Shown: positions 11,520 to 20,752 of the stretch, piece after piece
Numbering within the stretch: position 1 is the first letter of the stretch
Layout: each line of letters opens with the position of its first letter
Assembly (NCBI GenBank): GCA_024220505.1
Contig: JAKZZE010000014.1
Coordinates: 186,001 to 250,000 of the forward strand
Origin: Rhizopus arrhizus
Lineage: Eukaryota; Mucoromycota; Mucoromycetes; Mucorales; Rhizopodaceae
DNA length: 64,000 nt
Direction of reading: 5' to 3'
The notes under the pieces: generated by a model
What the model was told of the DNA's origin: nothing
Seen by the model: the letters and a program-made list of their open reading frames with translations, nothing else
Databases searched by the model: none
Position numbers and translations under genes: made by a program

Positions 11520-12824
11520 ATGTCATTTTCAGAGCCTAATGCAAGCACTAAAAAAATCAAGTATATTTTAGTCACCCACGGTGATTCTTATTTAGGGCAT
11601 ATTTTGGCTATCCATCTTGCCGAAGAGATTTTTAAGCATGATAGAAAAGAGCACTGGTTTGTGAGGGTTCTTGCAAAGAAGGTACAATGTTTAGAAGAGA
11701 ATTCGAAAAGCGAGGAATTGATGTGAAGGTTGAGCTGACCATAAGATACATGTCATTTGTAATGTTAACATGAGTGTTTATTAGGAAGTGGACTATGAAA
11801 ATCAAACAATGATACATGAGGCGATGAGTGGCTATATTAAAACGATGATATTTAATCCATTTGTTGAGGACAAACGTCTTTCCATGCAAGGTATGAATGT
11901 ATTAGACGTCGCGAGAAATAAAAGAATAAAATATATTCTCATGATCTCTTCGCAAGTATCCCTTTCTTTCTTTCATATAACTTTTCTTACTTTTATTTTT
12001 CTCTCTGAAACAGGTTTGGAGCATCAATCGAAAGATCAGTGGATACATTTTCTCCTATTTCTCAATTTAGAGATATTGAAAAACATCTCGAAACTCTTGA
12101 AGAGTATAGTAAATGGATCATTTTCCGCATTCCCTTCATTCAACAATACTTGTATTTTTGGTCTAAAATGGTTCAAAGCAAAGCAGCGATGGGCATGCCT
12201 ATATCTCAAACGGATCTCTTGGAAACTGTTCATGTAAAGGATATTTGCAACTGCGTCACTCAAGTTGCTTTGACAAAGAAGTCTATGGTATGGGAAGTTG
12301 GCTATGTAAAGAAGCGAGTATATGATTTGAGAAGCACTCCGGCTTTTACCTTTCAAAGGATGACCAAATCATTATCTGATTCTCTCAAGGAAAAAGATGG
12401 AAAGAGATCTGAGATCCATTCTGTGGTTATTACGGAGGAGCAGATGGACGCTTACCTTAAAGAGCTCTCTAAAGACGTTTGCGGTCAGGGAATGGCTGAC
12501 CTCTTGAAGTCAGTCTCTATGGAGCAATTTCTTGATGCAGCAAATCCCAGCCTGATTAGAAATATGACATCTAATATTGGTAAGCTTTTCTTCGGTACCT
12601 GTCGAGCCGAAAAGGACAGTCCGCGGTGGTACCCTCACCCTAACGAGGTCTTGACTCCTTTTTGTATTCGTTTGATTACAGATCTCTTTAAAATATCTCG
12701 TAACCCTGAATGGAATCCAGTCGTTGGCGATCCAAATGACATCCGTGATATCACTGGGTCAGTTCCTATCTCTATTTCCAGCTTCTTCATGAATAATTAT
12801 CATCAATTTATAGAAGACGCCTAA
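11520..12824 (+). CDS. NmrA-like NAD(P)-binding Rossmann protein with an apparent 1-nt frame break
   Basis: Exons: 11520..11728 (frame changes inside), 11785..11951, 12014..12824; about 390 residues. NmrA-like proteins are atypical short-chain dehydrogenases that sense NAD(P) redox state or act as regulators. Seen in the sequence: Rossmann start IKYILVTHGDSYLGHILAIH, a second strand around WFVRVL, then KRGIDVK and, after the intron, VDYENQTM. The body has KYILMISS, SQFRDIEKHLETLEEYSKWI and DLLETVHVKDICN. The C-terminal part (YPHPNEVLTPFCIRLITDLF) is a lineage-type extension. Between about 11667 and 11683 the frame must step back one base to keep both conserved halves; read straight, it ends at the stop at 11724..11726. 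The second intron appears to be GC-AG (donor GCAAGT at 11952). The gene may be damaged or the base call wrong. Confidence 0.68.
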
Positions 12825-12927
12825 ACTCTTCCAAAAAAAAAGAAAGAAGTAATCATCGTACCGCTCTTTAGTTTATTGTATCTCTCTTTTCTTTTTTTAA
12901 AAAAAAGAAGGGAGGGGGTTTTTACGA

Positions 12928-13564
12928 TCAAATAAAAGAGCTTGAAGTATCTGGCTGTGTATTATCCAATGGATGAGAAGTGAGAGGCTCTGTACTCCTA
13001 AAGATAGCTGAAAGGGAAGGATCACTGCTAAAGGAGCTAAGAGAAAGCTTTCGAGTACTATTGTTATTTTTCCAATAATCCTTACGAAAGATAGCCAATG
13101 AATTGTTACTCTGGCTTGACATTGTACCGTAATGTTTTTTCTTCAAGTACTCTTTTTCGTCTTTTTCTTCGCCTTCATCATCATTATCAAATGAAAGGCG
13201 ATTTGATGAGTGATATAAGGTATCAAATGAATTAAGCGACTGTAGTGCAGTGTGGTGATCTACACTTTTTCTACCAAATAACCAAAATCCAGGATTTATC
13301 TTTTTATGAAAGTAATTGCTATCCTCTAGGCTTAATGGCCTGCCTGTAGTTGTGGTAGTACTAGAAAGACTATTTGTGCTACTTTCAATAGCCGTTGTTA
13401 GACTGACAGAGGATGTAAGTATTACGCCTCCTTGTGGCTTTGTAGGTTCTCGAAGCACACAAAGTTCGTCTACTGTTTTTTCATTCACCCAGGGCCTAGT
13501 TAGCTAAAACCAACCCGAGAATAAAAATGCTTAGTGAATACTACAATCGTGTCATCCCCTTTTT

Positions 13565-13595
<31 letters not shown>

Positions 13596-15246
13596 CTAAA
13601 TATTGTGTGACAAGACACTGCTGCATATCGATACTCAATTTTCCATATTCATCATCTTGACTACTTTTTCTAACAGCTGTAGCTGCTCTTATTGAAAATT
13701 TTGGCCTATTATAGGAAGCGATGTCTTTGGTATACGTATCTGGTAGTGCAAGGGGATAATCAGGTCTCTTTTGCATTTTTGAAAATAGTGTGATCAATTC
13801 GGTCGCCCTGGCGCCTTTCTGATCTTGAAGTTCAGCCAAATAGGTCATGTCATGAAGAAAAATACCTAAAAAGGGAACTGTAGGCTCAGACGCTTTGCTA
13901 TTTTCCAACATAACCTGCCGATACTTTTCGTAATTACAGGACTCTGACATGAGCTCATTCATGTTTTCTAAAAGTTGCATTGACTTTTTAGGCACAAATG
14001 TCCAGGACTGCTTCAAGCGTTGTATTGGAGGTGTGCCTAACGCAGAGATTATGGCTTTTAAGGTCTGATAATTTTTTAATTCATGGCATTTGCTCGCTAC
14101 TTTAATCCAATAGTTCAAGTATCGTGCTCGGTCTGATGCAGCTTGCTTGATCAATATGCCGTGTTCAATGAGTCGTGTGAGATAATTGAAAAAATCTGTT
14201 GATGTCACGATCCATTTTTGTGGCGACTTGGGTTTGTGATTCTTGAGTGCTGTTATTGTGATCTTGCGAAAGATGGAAAAATCAATCAGAGTGAGCTGAT
14301 AAGCAGTTAGTATAGGATGGAACTGGAGAACAGAGAGAACATGAATCGCTTGGAGGGCTCTTAATCTTTCAAAGGATGGATCGAATTTTTGCTGCTGTTT
14401 TAATGTGTCTGAGATAAAGTCAAATGGAGGCTGTGGTATCAAAGGTGTGTTGCTTGATGATGTATTATCAAGTCTTTTGGCACGTACACAGTGCTGGATT
14501 CGAATCGTTGCTGCCAGAAACAAGTCTTTATTGTAAGAAATTGATGGTTTAAAAGGAGTACTAGAAGCTGTATAAGGAGAAGATGAACGCCGTGGGACGA
14601 TGGCTGGTTTAATCGATGTCATCTTTATAGCAGCTGCAGTTGAAGCCTTTATCAATCCTAATAAAGCCATTTAAATTGTTTTGTTTATGAGGCAGTTGTT
14701 ATGGATAATTATTACCTGCTTTTGGCCTTTGCCCCTCACTTGATTTTAATTTTAAATGCTTTTTAGGAGGCAAAGGAGGGGGAGGAAAAGAAGATTTTGA
14801 CAAAGAAAGTGGCTTTTTAGGTAAAGGTGGAGGTCCCTTCTTTTTATATTGCACAAAAATTTGTTCTGTGTGGTTTAAGCAAGTACTTGCTAAAGCAAAA
14901 ATAATTGACAAATTATTTTCAGTGACACCTGCTTACAAAAAAAAAAAAATTAATTTCTATCATTTTAAATTTCCAAAAAGAAACTTGCGCTGATTGTTGA
15001 ATTCAAGTTTTCCTAATTCTTCAATAGCAGAAAATAAAGCCTGAATGTATAGTTGATATGAAGTCTATAATTTAACAATTTAACTATACTCCTTTGATTA
15101 TTGTGTATTTATCATTAAACCTCTTCTCTCCCTCTCTTCTTTTCTTTTTTCCCTCCTCTTTCCCCTTTTTTGATTATCCACGTTTAATTTACCTTCAATT
15201 GACCAGACTCAAAATGGCTCCACGCTTTGTGCATCAGGCTTTGCAT
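12928..15246 (-). CDS. Ras guanine nucleotide exchange factor with MIT-like N-terminus
   Basis: Five exons on the minus strand: 15246..15193, 15064..14989, 14928..14716, 14657..13597, 13503..12928 (659 residues, phases consistent). RasGEFs (CDC25 family) load Ras with GTP at membranes. Seen in the sequence: N-terminal helices (WSHFESGQLK, then LYIQALFSAIEELGKLE) resembling an MIT/TPR-like hairpin, and a Pro-rich linker (PPPLPKKP, PPPPLPPKK) suited to SH3 binding. The RasGEF core lies at about residues 205-520, with HPILTAYQLTLIDFSIF, CHELKNYQTLKAIISALGTP, IQRLKQSWTFVPKK and VPFLGIFLHDMTYL. After the last intron comes RPWVNEKTVDELCVLREP, the usual CDC25 end, then a Ser-rich tail. Intron 2 uses a GC donor (GCAAGT at 14988). 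It is divergent from the RasGAP. Confidence 0.82.
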
Positions 15247-15739
15247 TGTAGTTTCTGTTGATAAAGATATAGATAACATCTCCAATATGTTTATATATAT
15301 ATATAAGATATTTAACAGTATATATGTATTCACGCAATATATACTTATATCAATATATTCTTTCAGAGCACAGCCTTGAAAAGAAACTTTTTATGAGAAA
15401 GATAGTGCTGTCCAAGTATGAACTAAAGCAGAAGAAAGGGAAAAAAAAGATAGAGACAAAGAGATAATAAGCTAACGTCACCTTTTGTTTACCTGTGTGC
15501 ACAAATCAATATAAATAAAATCAAAAAAGGGGACAAAAAAAAAGGAGAAGGGGCCAGTTAAGGAAACAAATTGAATGAAGAAACAAGGGTAGTACTACTC
15601 CTTATAAAAGTTTAATTCTCAATCTCACTTTCTCTCAATTACTACCTAAAATGAATATGTACTAAACTTTTGTCTTCTTATATTCTTTTTCTTTTCTCTC
15701 CCTTTTTCTCTTTTTTCTTTTAAGCACTCTTTTATATAG
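15247..15739. promoter_or_regulatory. Shared divergent spacer between RasGEF and RasGAP
   Basis: 493 bp separate the two start codons, so both promoters must lie here or overlap. It holds a TA-repeat block (about 15291..15355, TATATATATATAAGATATTT-like), AT-rich DNA and a CT-rich pyrimidine tract (about 15670..15722) just before the RasGAP start. No defined factor site is recognised. Confidence 0.5.
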
Positions 15740-16352
15740 ATGGACCATTCTACTGATACATCCTTTATACACAGACAACATCATGAAGATGCATTACCAA
15801 GATCTTCAATCAGTCTTTCTACTTTACATCCATCCACACCTGCTCCCACGTCCCCACATAGTACTTCAATGCCAGTTCTACGCCAGTATGCGAGTGAGGG
15901 TAGCGCCACCAGTCTCCACAGTAGCAGGAGCAGCACGACTGCAGTGATTAGCAACAGTAGTAGTTTGAGTAGCATTATAAGCAGTGACGAGGATGATGAG
16001 CGAGGTATCGCCATATCAGGTAGAAAAGCTATCGTGCCACCTACTGTCAAAATCATACAACACAACAAAAATCAAAACAATTTGTACGAGGATATTTGGA
16101 TGGACTCTCCTATTTTTAGAGAATATTTACATACTCTAGAAAATTGGCTATCCCATTATTTAACTTGGCTAGAAAAAGTGGAACAGTGCAGACAATTGGA
16201 AATAGGTAAAGAAGTTGTAGCTGCAACTTGAGTGGAAAATCTAATCTTGTGTTTTCTAGCTTACAATAAGTCGATTTCATTGTTACACGAACAGACCAAA
16301 TTTGTATTAAGTCAGCCATTTTATACAGCAGAGGAGTGTGATAAACTGAATT
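15740..16352 (+). pseudogene. RasGAP gene, 5' fragment upstream of the DIRS insertion
   Basis: Exon 1 is 15740..16205 (phase 1) and exon 2 starts at 16260. The coding frame runs cleanly to GAGTGTGATAAACTGAATT at 16352, where the retrotransposon begins; the same frame resumes at 20753. Seen: a Ser/Thr-rich N-terminus, an acidic patch (SSDEDDERG) and the start of a helical BAR-like domain (SPIFREYLHTLENWLSHYL, SISLLHEQTKFVLSQPF). Without excision the frame reads into element sequence and stops at 16427..16429. It is called a pseudogene because the insertion is in an exon; an intact copy may exist in other nuclei. Confidence 0.8.
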
Positions 16353-16393
16353 CAAGGTCGAAGGTATTCTCGCAAGAATTACCTGAGACCGTC

Positions 16394-16514
16394 GGACAAA
16401 CACAAGGAAGAATAATATATATGCTTTAATCATCTTATTGGTTTATTGAGCGGAACGTTAAAAATAATACAAATAAAAGATAAGATTTTTATAATAATTG
16501 TTCCTTGATCATCT
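16394..16514 (+). repeat. DIRS left inverted terminal repeat
   Basis: 121 bp, beginning GGACAAACACAAGGAAG and ending GTTCCTTGATCATCT. It is the reverse complement of 20617..20737, with one mismatch noticed (GATCATCT versus GATTATCT at the inner end). The 41 bp outside it (16353..16393) are unique to the left end. Confidence 0.93.
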
Positions 16515-16559
16515 TTTCCGCTCAGGTCATTACCGTCAGATTTGATAATTCACTTACAC

Positions 16560-17534
16560 ATGTCTCATAATCAAGAAACTACTGATCTTACTACCCTGCA
16601 ACAACAATTGCAAGAAACTCGCCAACTATTAGAACAAGTAATGGCTTCACAACAGGCTGCTATGCCTCAAACCACACCGGATCCACAGATGATGATGGAT
16701 TCGTCACACCTTGCTCCAAGCCCTTGGCACTCTTTGGGTACTCGTCCCCAATTTGACTGGTCCCCTCCTGAGATTTTGGCCCAGGGCTTACAATTAGACA
16801 GAGATCTCTTCTCAACGGAGCACATCCTTACCGATGATGAACGCCGGGAGCTGATTGAAGCTTACCCTGCGCTGCGCAATGTTGAGTACAAACCTCCTTC
16901 CACCTTGCCAACGGCGCACCGTTGCATGAATAAGGCCCAACAGCTGGAGGATTCTTCCTTGCGTGATCTTCAGTACTTGCTCTCTGGTGTCTTCCGCCCC
17001 TTGGATGTCTTGGGCAATGAGATGTTGCAGTCCACCAGTGTACCTTCTGAGGCACTCGAACGCCACCTTGGCATACTCAACCACGCTCGGACATTGCTCA
17101 TCAACGCTTGTGCAACTATTACACATAATAGAAATAAAATCGCTATGCGCGCAGTAAATCCTCGTTTTACTGTCCCTGCCCCTGGTGCTCTGAAGAAATA
17201 CACTATGGCTAGTGAAGATTTTCATCAAGCAATCACACAACAGACCTCCGCAGCCAAGGCACTGCGCGAAGCTCGTATTGGTCCTCGCTATTCTAAACGA
17301 TCTCCCAATGAAAAATTTTCTCGACCTACCCAATTTGGGAATAGCACGCTCGGTACCAGCCACACTTCCTCTACTGCCGATACGCAGCCGTTTTTTCGGC
17401 CAGGTCCGTCGTCTCAGCACGGCGGTTACACGCACCAATACTCCCACTCCCGTCAACAGGGCAACCGCCAAGCAACGTCCACTGGCGCCCATCCAAAGAA
17501 CAACAATCCCTTTCGGCAACAGAGTCGCCAATAA
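16560..17534 (+). CDS. DIRS ORF1, gag-like protein
   Basis: 324 residues from the ATG at 16560; a longer in-frame upstream extension would need a non-ATG start. It begins with a Gln-rich coiled-coil-like segment (TLQQQLQETRQLLEQVMASQ), has a helical middle part (RHLGILNHARTLLINACATI) and a basic, Ser/Gly/His-rich C-terminus suited to nucleic acid binding. No CCHC knuckle is seen. Its position immediately inside the left repeat and ahead of the RT ORF is that of DIRS gag. Confidence 0.8.
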   Translation: MSHNQETTDLTTLQQQLQETRQLLEQVMASQQAAMPQTTPDPQMMMDSSHLAPSPWHSLGTRPQFDWSPPEILAQGLQLDRDLFSTEHILTDDERRELIEAYPALRNVEYKPPSTLPTAHRCMNKAQQLEDSSLRDLQYLLSGVFRPLDVLGNEMLQSTSVPSEALERHLGILNHARTLLINACATITHNRNKIAMRAVNPRFTVPAPGALKKYTMASEDFHQAITQQTSAAKALREARIGPRYSKRSPNEKFSRPTQFGNSTLGTSHTSSTADTQPFFRPGPSSQHGGYTHQYSHSRQQGNRQATSTGAHPKNNNPFRQQSRQ

Positions 17535-17539
17535 CACCT

Positions 17540-19462
17540 TTGGCGGCTCATTCCCAGCCTCCTGTAGGCGGTCGACTCCAACTGTTCTCACCCCATTGGG
17601 ATCGACTTTTTCACAACAATTGGGTGAATACCGTCGTTCAACACGGCTTCAAAATACCTTTTCACACGCTACCACCTCTCTCAACAGACTTCACCCCTCA
17701 TCAACATCAATTGTCCAACGACCAACAACTTCAATTGGACCAAGCCATTCAAGACCTACTCACCAAACAGGCGATCGAACCTGTGCCCCACCACCAACCG
17801 TCTCCAGGTTTTGTCAGCCCCATGTTTACTATCCCGAAGAAGACTGGCGGCTGTCGACCAGTGTTCAATCTGCGCACACTGAATCAATATGTAGATTGCC
17901 CTCACTTCAAGATGGAAACCATCCAGCAAGTCTCTCTTATGGTACAACCTGGCGACTACATGACATCAATCGATTTGTCCGATGCCTTTCTTCACCTTCC
18001 AGTCCACCCAGAACATCGACCCTATCTGCGCTTCCACTGGAAAGGCTCGGTCTACCAGTTCAAGACAACACCCTTCGGTCTGTCTATCGTGCCTTACTGG
18101 TTTACCAAGATAACCAAGCCCATCTTAGAGTGGGCTCGTCAGCAAGGTATCCGTCTGAGTGCTTATCTCGACGACTGGATCATTCTAGGCAAGACAAAAG
18201 CCGAAGCTATGAGGCACACACAGTTGATACTCCAATGCTTGACGTCTCTGGGATGGCTGATCAATTTGAAGAAGTCTCAGACTCAACCAACACAAACCTT
18301 AGAGCATCTTGGCTTCGAATTGGATACACAAACGATGACGGCCCGCTTGCCTGGCAAGAAGCTTCGGGATCTGCGAAAATCCATTCAGCAACTGATAAAA
18401 CAACCTACATCAACTCCCCGCACTATACAGAGTGTTATTATGCGGATACAAGCAGCAACTTTCGCGATATTTCCTGCGCGACTTTACACTCAACACTTGC
18501 TGCAATTGAAGAATCACCTCATGAAGTCTCACCCAGACTGGGATCGTCCACACTTGTTGTCCAAAGACAGCATCCAGGAACTACAATGGTGGCTCAAGAA
18601 CCTCAAACAATGGAATGGTCGATCTCTTCTTCCTTCAACACCAGAACATACACTCTATGTCGATGCCAGCAACACAGGTTGGGGAGGTGCCTATCTAACT
18701 CAACGTGCCCATGGTTATTGGACCGCCCAGGAAGCCCAGATGTCCATCAACTGGCGAGAACTGAAAGCCGCCTTCCTTGCCCTCCAAGCCTTCCCTCACT
18801 TGACCAACACAACAGTCCTGATTCGCACGGACAACACCACCTCCTTGGCTTACATCAACAAGCAAGGGGGAACGAAATCATTCAGCCTGATGACTCTTGC
18901 AACAACCCTGTGGAAGTGGTGCCTTCAACGAGGTCTAATGCTCATATCCAGCCACGTATCAGGTATACACAACTGCGAAGCGGACTACGAGTCAAGAAGA
19001 TCTTTTACAAAAAATCTTTGGCAAGTGAAACCGGAAGTGTTCAACAGCCTCCTTCAGTCTCTATGGGGTCCTCACGGGGTGGATCTATTTGCAGACAGGA
19101 CAAGCAACCTCCTAGAAAAGTACGTGTCGTGGAAACGCGATCCAGGAGCATGGAGGATCGATGCTTTCACCATTCCTTGGAACAACCTACGGAATCCGTA
19201 CGCCAACCCCCCCTGGAACCTGATCTTGCGCTGCCTGGAAAAAATTCAGAGAGAGAAAGTCCCAGTAATCACACTGGTAGTACCTTATTGGCCGACGGCA
19301 ATCTGGTTCCCCCTACTACATCGTCTAGCGCTTCATCCTCCTCTTTTCCTGTCACACAACGACATACAAACCACCACGACACTGACGCCATGGCCACTTC
19401 AGCCTCAGTGGAAGCTCTCCGTTTGGAGGCTCTCGGGGCTTCATCCTCAACACCAGGACTAA
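17540..19462 (+). CDS. DIRS ORF2, reverse transcriptase-RNase H
   Basis: Open for 640 codons in the frame +2 relative to ORF1, starting 6 bp after its stop. There is no ATG near the beginning, so expression probably needs frameshifting, reinitiation or a spliced RNA (inference). RT motifs: MFTIPKKTGGCRPVFNLRTL, DYMTSIDLSDAFLHLPVHPE, FKTTPFGLS and the catalytic box AYLDDWIILG (YLDD). RNase H: YVDASNTGWGGAY, NWRELKAAFLAL, IRTDNTTSLAYINKQGG and HNCEADYESR carry the acidic residues. The C-terminal block (DLFADRTSNLLEKYVSW, YANPPWNLI, VVPYWPTAIWFPLL) is the extra domain typical of DIRS pol proteins. There is no integrase or protease. Confidence 0.92.
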   Translation: MAAHSQPPVGGRLQLFSPHWDRLFHNNWVNTVVQHGFKIPFHTLPPLSTDFTPHQHQLSNDQQLQLDQAIQDLLTKQAIEPVPHHQPSPGFVSPMFTIPKKTGGCRPVFNLRTLNQYVDCPHFKMETIQQVSLMVQPGDYMTSIDLSDAFLHLPVHPEHRPYLRFHWKGSVYQFKTTPFGLSIVPYWFTKITKPILEWARQQGIRLSAYLDDWIILGKTKAEAMRHTQLILQCLTSLGWLINLKKSQTQPTQTLEHLGFELDTQTMTARLPGKKLRDLRKSIQQLIKQPTSTPRTIQSVIMRIQAATFAIFPARLYTQHLLQLKNHLMKSHPDWDRPHLLSKDSIQELQWWLKNLKQWNGRSLLPSTPEHTLYVDASNTGWGGAYLTQRAHGYWTAQEAQMSINWRELKAAFLALQAFPHLTNTTVLIRTDNTTSLAYINKQGGTKSFSLMTLATTLWKWCLQRGLMLISSHVSGIHNCEADYESRRSFTKNLWQVKPEVFNSLLQSLWGPHGVDLFADRTSNLLEKYVSWKRDPGAWRIDAFTIPWNNLRNPYANPPWNLILRCLEKIQREKVPVITLVVPYWPTAIWFPLLHRLALHPPLFLSHNDIQTTTTLTPWPLQPQWKLSVWRLSGLHPQHQD

Positions 19463-20457
19463 CAGCTATGTCTACTTCTCTGCTACGAGCACCACGTCTG
19501 ATGGATACTACCACCAACAAATCATATAAACGTGGTCAAATCCTTTTCATCGAGTGGGCTCTCGCTCAAGATATTTCGCTTACGTCCTTCACCGATGTTC
19601 ATCTCACCAATTTCCTTTCGGAAATGTTTCAAGTCCGTGGCTACAATCACTCCACCATTTGTCTATTCCGATCGGCAGTCACTCACTTACATGAACAGCC
19701 CTCCTCTTTACGTTCAAGCACCATCGTTAATTCGCTTGTAGCTTCTCTTAAGTCCAAGGCTCCTCCTCAGCCAATTCATCGCCCCACTGTTGATATGAGC
19801 CCTTCACTTAAAGCAGTACGCCTAATTGATATCAACGATCTGTCTACTCCGCTGCCTCATCTACAGCAAAAATTGGCGTTTCTTTTGGGTATGGCTGCCT
19901 TCTTACGGCCTTCGGACCTACACAGAATTGATTTTGCAACGGCAAATATCGAAATTGAACGCAATCGCCAGTGCCTTTCCTTTCAAGTTGTAGCACCTAA
20001 GGAACGCCGTGCTGGCCGTCGTATCATCAAACCTTTCCGCGTATACAGCCACCAAGATCCTTCATTGTGTCCTGTTGCTACTTTTCAAGCCATCAGAGAT
20101 CGTCTTGCTCACCTGATTCCCCAACCTACAGTTACTTCTTTCTTCGTCAACACCAGTATGACCACGCAAATTGTCAAGGTCACAACTATTAGTTCTTGGA
20201 TACGTCGATTGATTCGGCTTTCTACCAGCGAACCACGTGTCAACCTTCGCTCGTTGGCGTCTTCTGCTGCTCTCCGTGCTGGCATCGACCTTGATGATAT
20301 TATTACTCTTGGAAACTGGTCGTCCTCCACTGTATTCGAACAACATTATCGACGCGAGCATCTGACTAACGTCGACTTTACCAATACAGTCCTCCCAGTA
20401 CCGGAAGATCAGGAGATATTTCATGATGCAAGTTCCAATTTTGATAACAACCTCTGA
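19390..20457 (+). CDS. DIRS ORF3, tyrosine recombinase
   Basis: Overlaps the end of the RT ORF in another frame; ATG codons at 19390 and 19468 are both possible. The recombinase inserts the circular DNA copy. Seen: an N-terminal SAM-like helical part (SYKRGQILFIEWALAQDI, LTNFLSEMFQVRG), then the catalytic half with LGMAAFLRPSDLHRID (first Arg), VVAPKERRAGRRI (candidate Lys in the beta hairpin), VNLRSLASSAALRAGI (second Arg; the usual His of HxxR is Val here), LGNWSSSTVF (Trp in the second His/Trp position) and EQHYRRE (nucleophilic Tyr). The ORF ends 2 bp before the internal complementary region. The frame is open back to 17212, across the entire RT gene. Confidence 0.9.
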   Translation: MATSASVEALRLEALGASSSTPGLTAMSTSLLRAPRLMDTTTNKSYKRGQILFIEWALAQDISLTSFTDVHLTNFLSEMFQVRGYNHSTICLFRSAVTHLHEQPSSLRSSTIVNSLVASLKSKAPPQPIHRPTVDMSPSLKAVRLIDINDLSTPLPHLQQKLAFLLGMAAFLRPSDLHRIDFATANIEIERNRQCLSFQVVAPKERRAGRRIIKPFRVYSHQDPSLCPVATFQAIRDRLAHLIPQPTVTSFFVNTSMTTQIVKVTTISSWIRRLIRLSTSEPRVNLRSLASSAALRAGIDLDDIITLGNWSSSTVFEQHYRREHLTNVDFTNTVLPVPEDQEIFHDASSNFDNNL

Positions 20458-20459
20458 AG

Positions 20460-20577
20460 AAGCATATATATTATTCTTCCTTGTGTTTGTCCGACGGTCT
20501 CAGGTAATTCTTGCGAGAATACCTTCGACCTTGAATTACTATTTAGACCAGAGGACAAACACAAGGAAGAATAATAT
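20460..20577 (+). repeat. DIRS internal complementary region (ICR)
   Basis: 20460..20533 (74 bp) is the exact reverse complement of the left terminus 16353..16426. 20538..20577 (40 bp) is the exact reverse complement of the right terminus 20713..20752. Between them is AATT (20534..20537), the same 4 bp found at both insertion junctions. The ICR therefore equals the two element ends joined head to tail, which is the template logic proposed for DIRS circle formation. Confidence 0.95.
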
Positions 20578-20616
20578 CACCCACCCTCCCTTACCCTACG
20601 GTAATGACCTTCGCTT

Positions 20617-20737
20617 AGATAATCAAGGAACAATTATTATAAAAATCTTATCTTTTATTTGTATTATTTTTAACGTTCCGCTCAATAAACCAATAAGATG
20701 ATTAAAGCATATATATTATTCTTCCTTGTGTTTGTCC
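20617..20737 (-). repeat. DIRS right inverted terminal repeat
   Basis: 121 bp inverted copy of 16394..16514. The outer 15 bp (20738..20752, reading TCTGGTCTAAATAGT) are unique to the right end, as expected for the non-identical DIRS termini. Confidence 0.93.
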
Positions 20738-20752
20738 TCTGGTCTAAATAGT

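Larger units (their letters stand above)
16353..20752 (+). mobile_element. DIRS-like tyrosine-recombinase retrotransposon, structurally complete
   Basis: About 4400 bp. It has every DIRS hallmark: inverted terminal repeats (16394..16514 and 20617..20737), a gag-like ORF, a reverse transcriptase-RNase H ORF, a tyrosine recombinase ORF in another frame, and an internal complementary region (20460..20577). Flanks: AATT at 16349..16352 and again at 20753..20756. Removing the element and one AATT restores the host reading frame. DIRS elements replicate through an RNA and a circular DNA that is inserted by the recombinase instead of an integrase. The coding part is clearly GC-richer than the host DNA. 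The three ORFs lack stops or frame breaks, so the copy looks young. It has the same orientation as the host gene. Confidence 0.93.

Noticed and set aside
16812..17591. 259-codon minus-strand open frame inside the DIRS gag ORF
   Set aside because: Antisense shadow of a GC-richer coding sequence, no domain; the plus-strand gag, RT and recombinase explain the region.
16394..20737. Reading the 121-bp repeats as long terminal repeats or as DNA transposon ends
   Set aside because: They are inverted, not direct, and the RT-RNase H plus tyrosine recombinase and ICR define a DIRS element.
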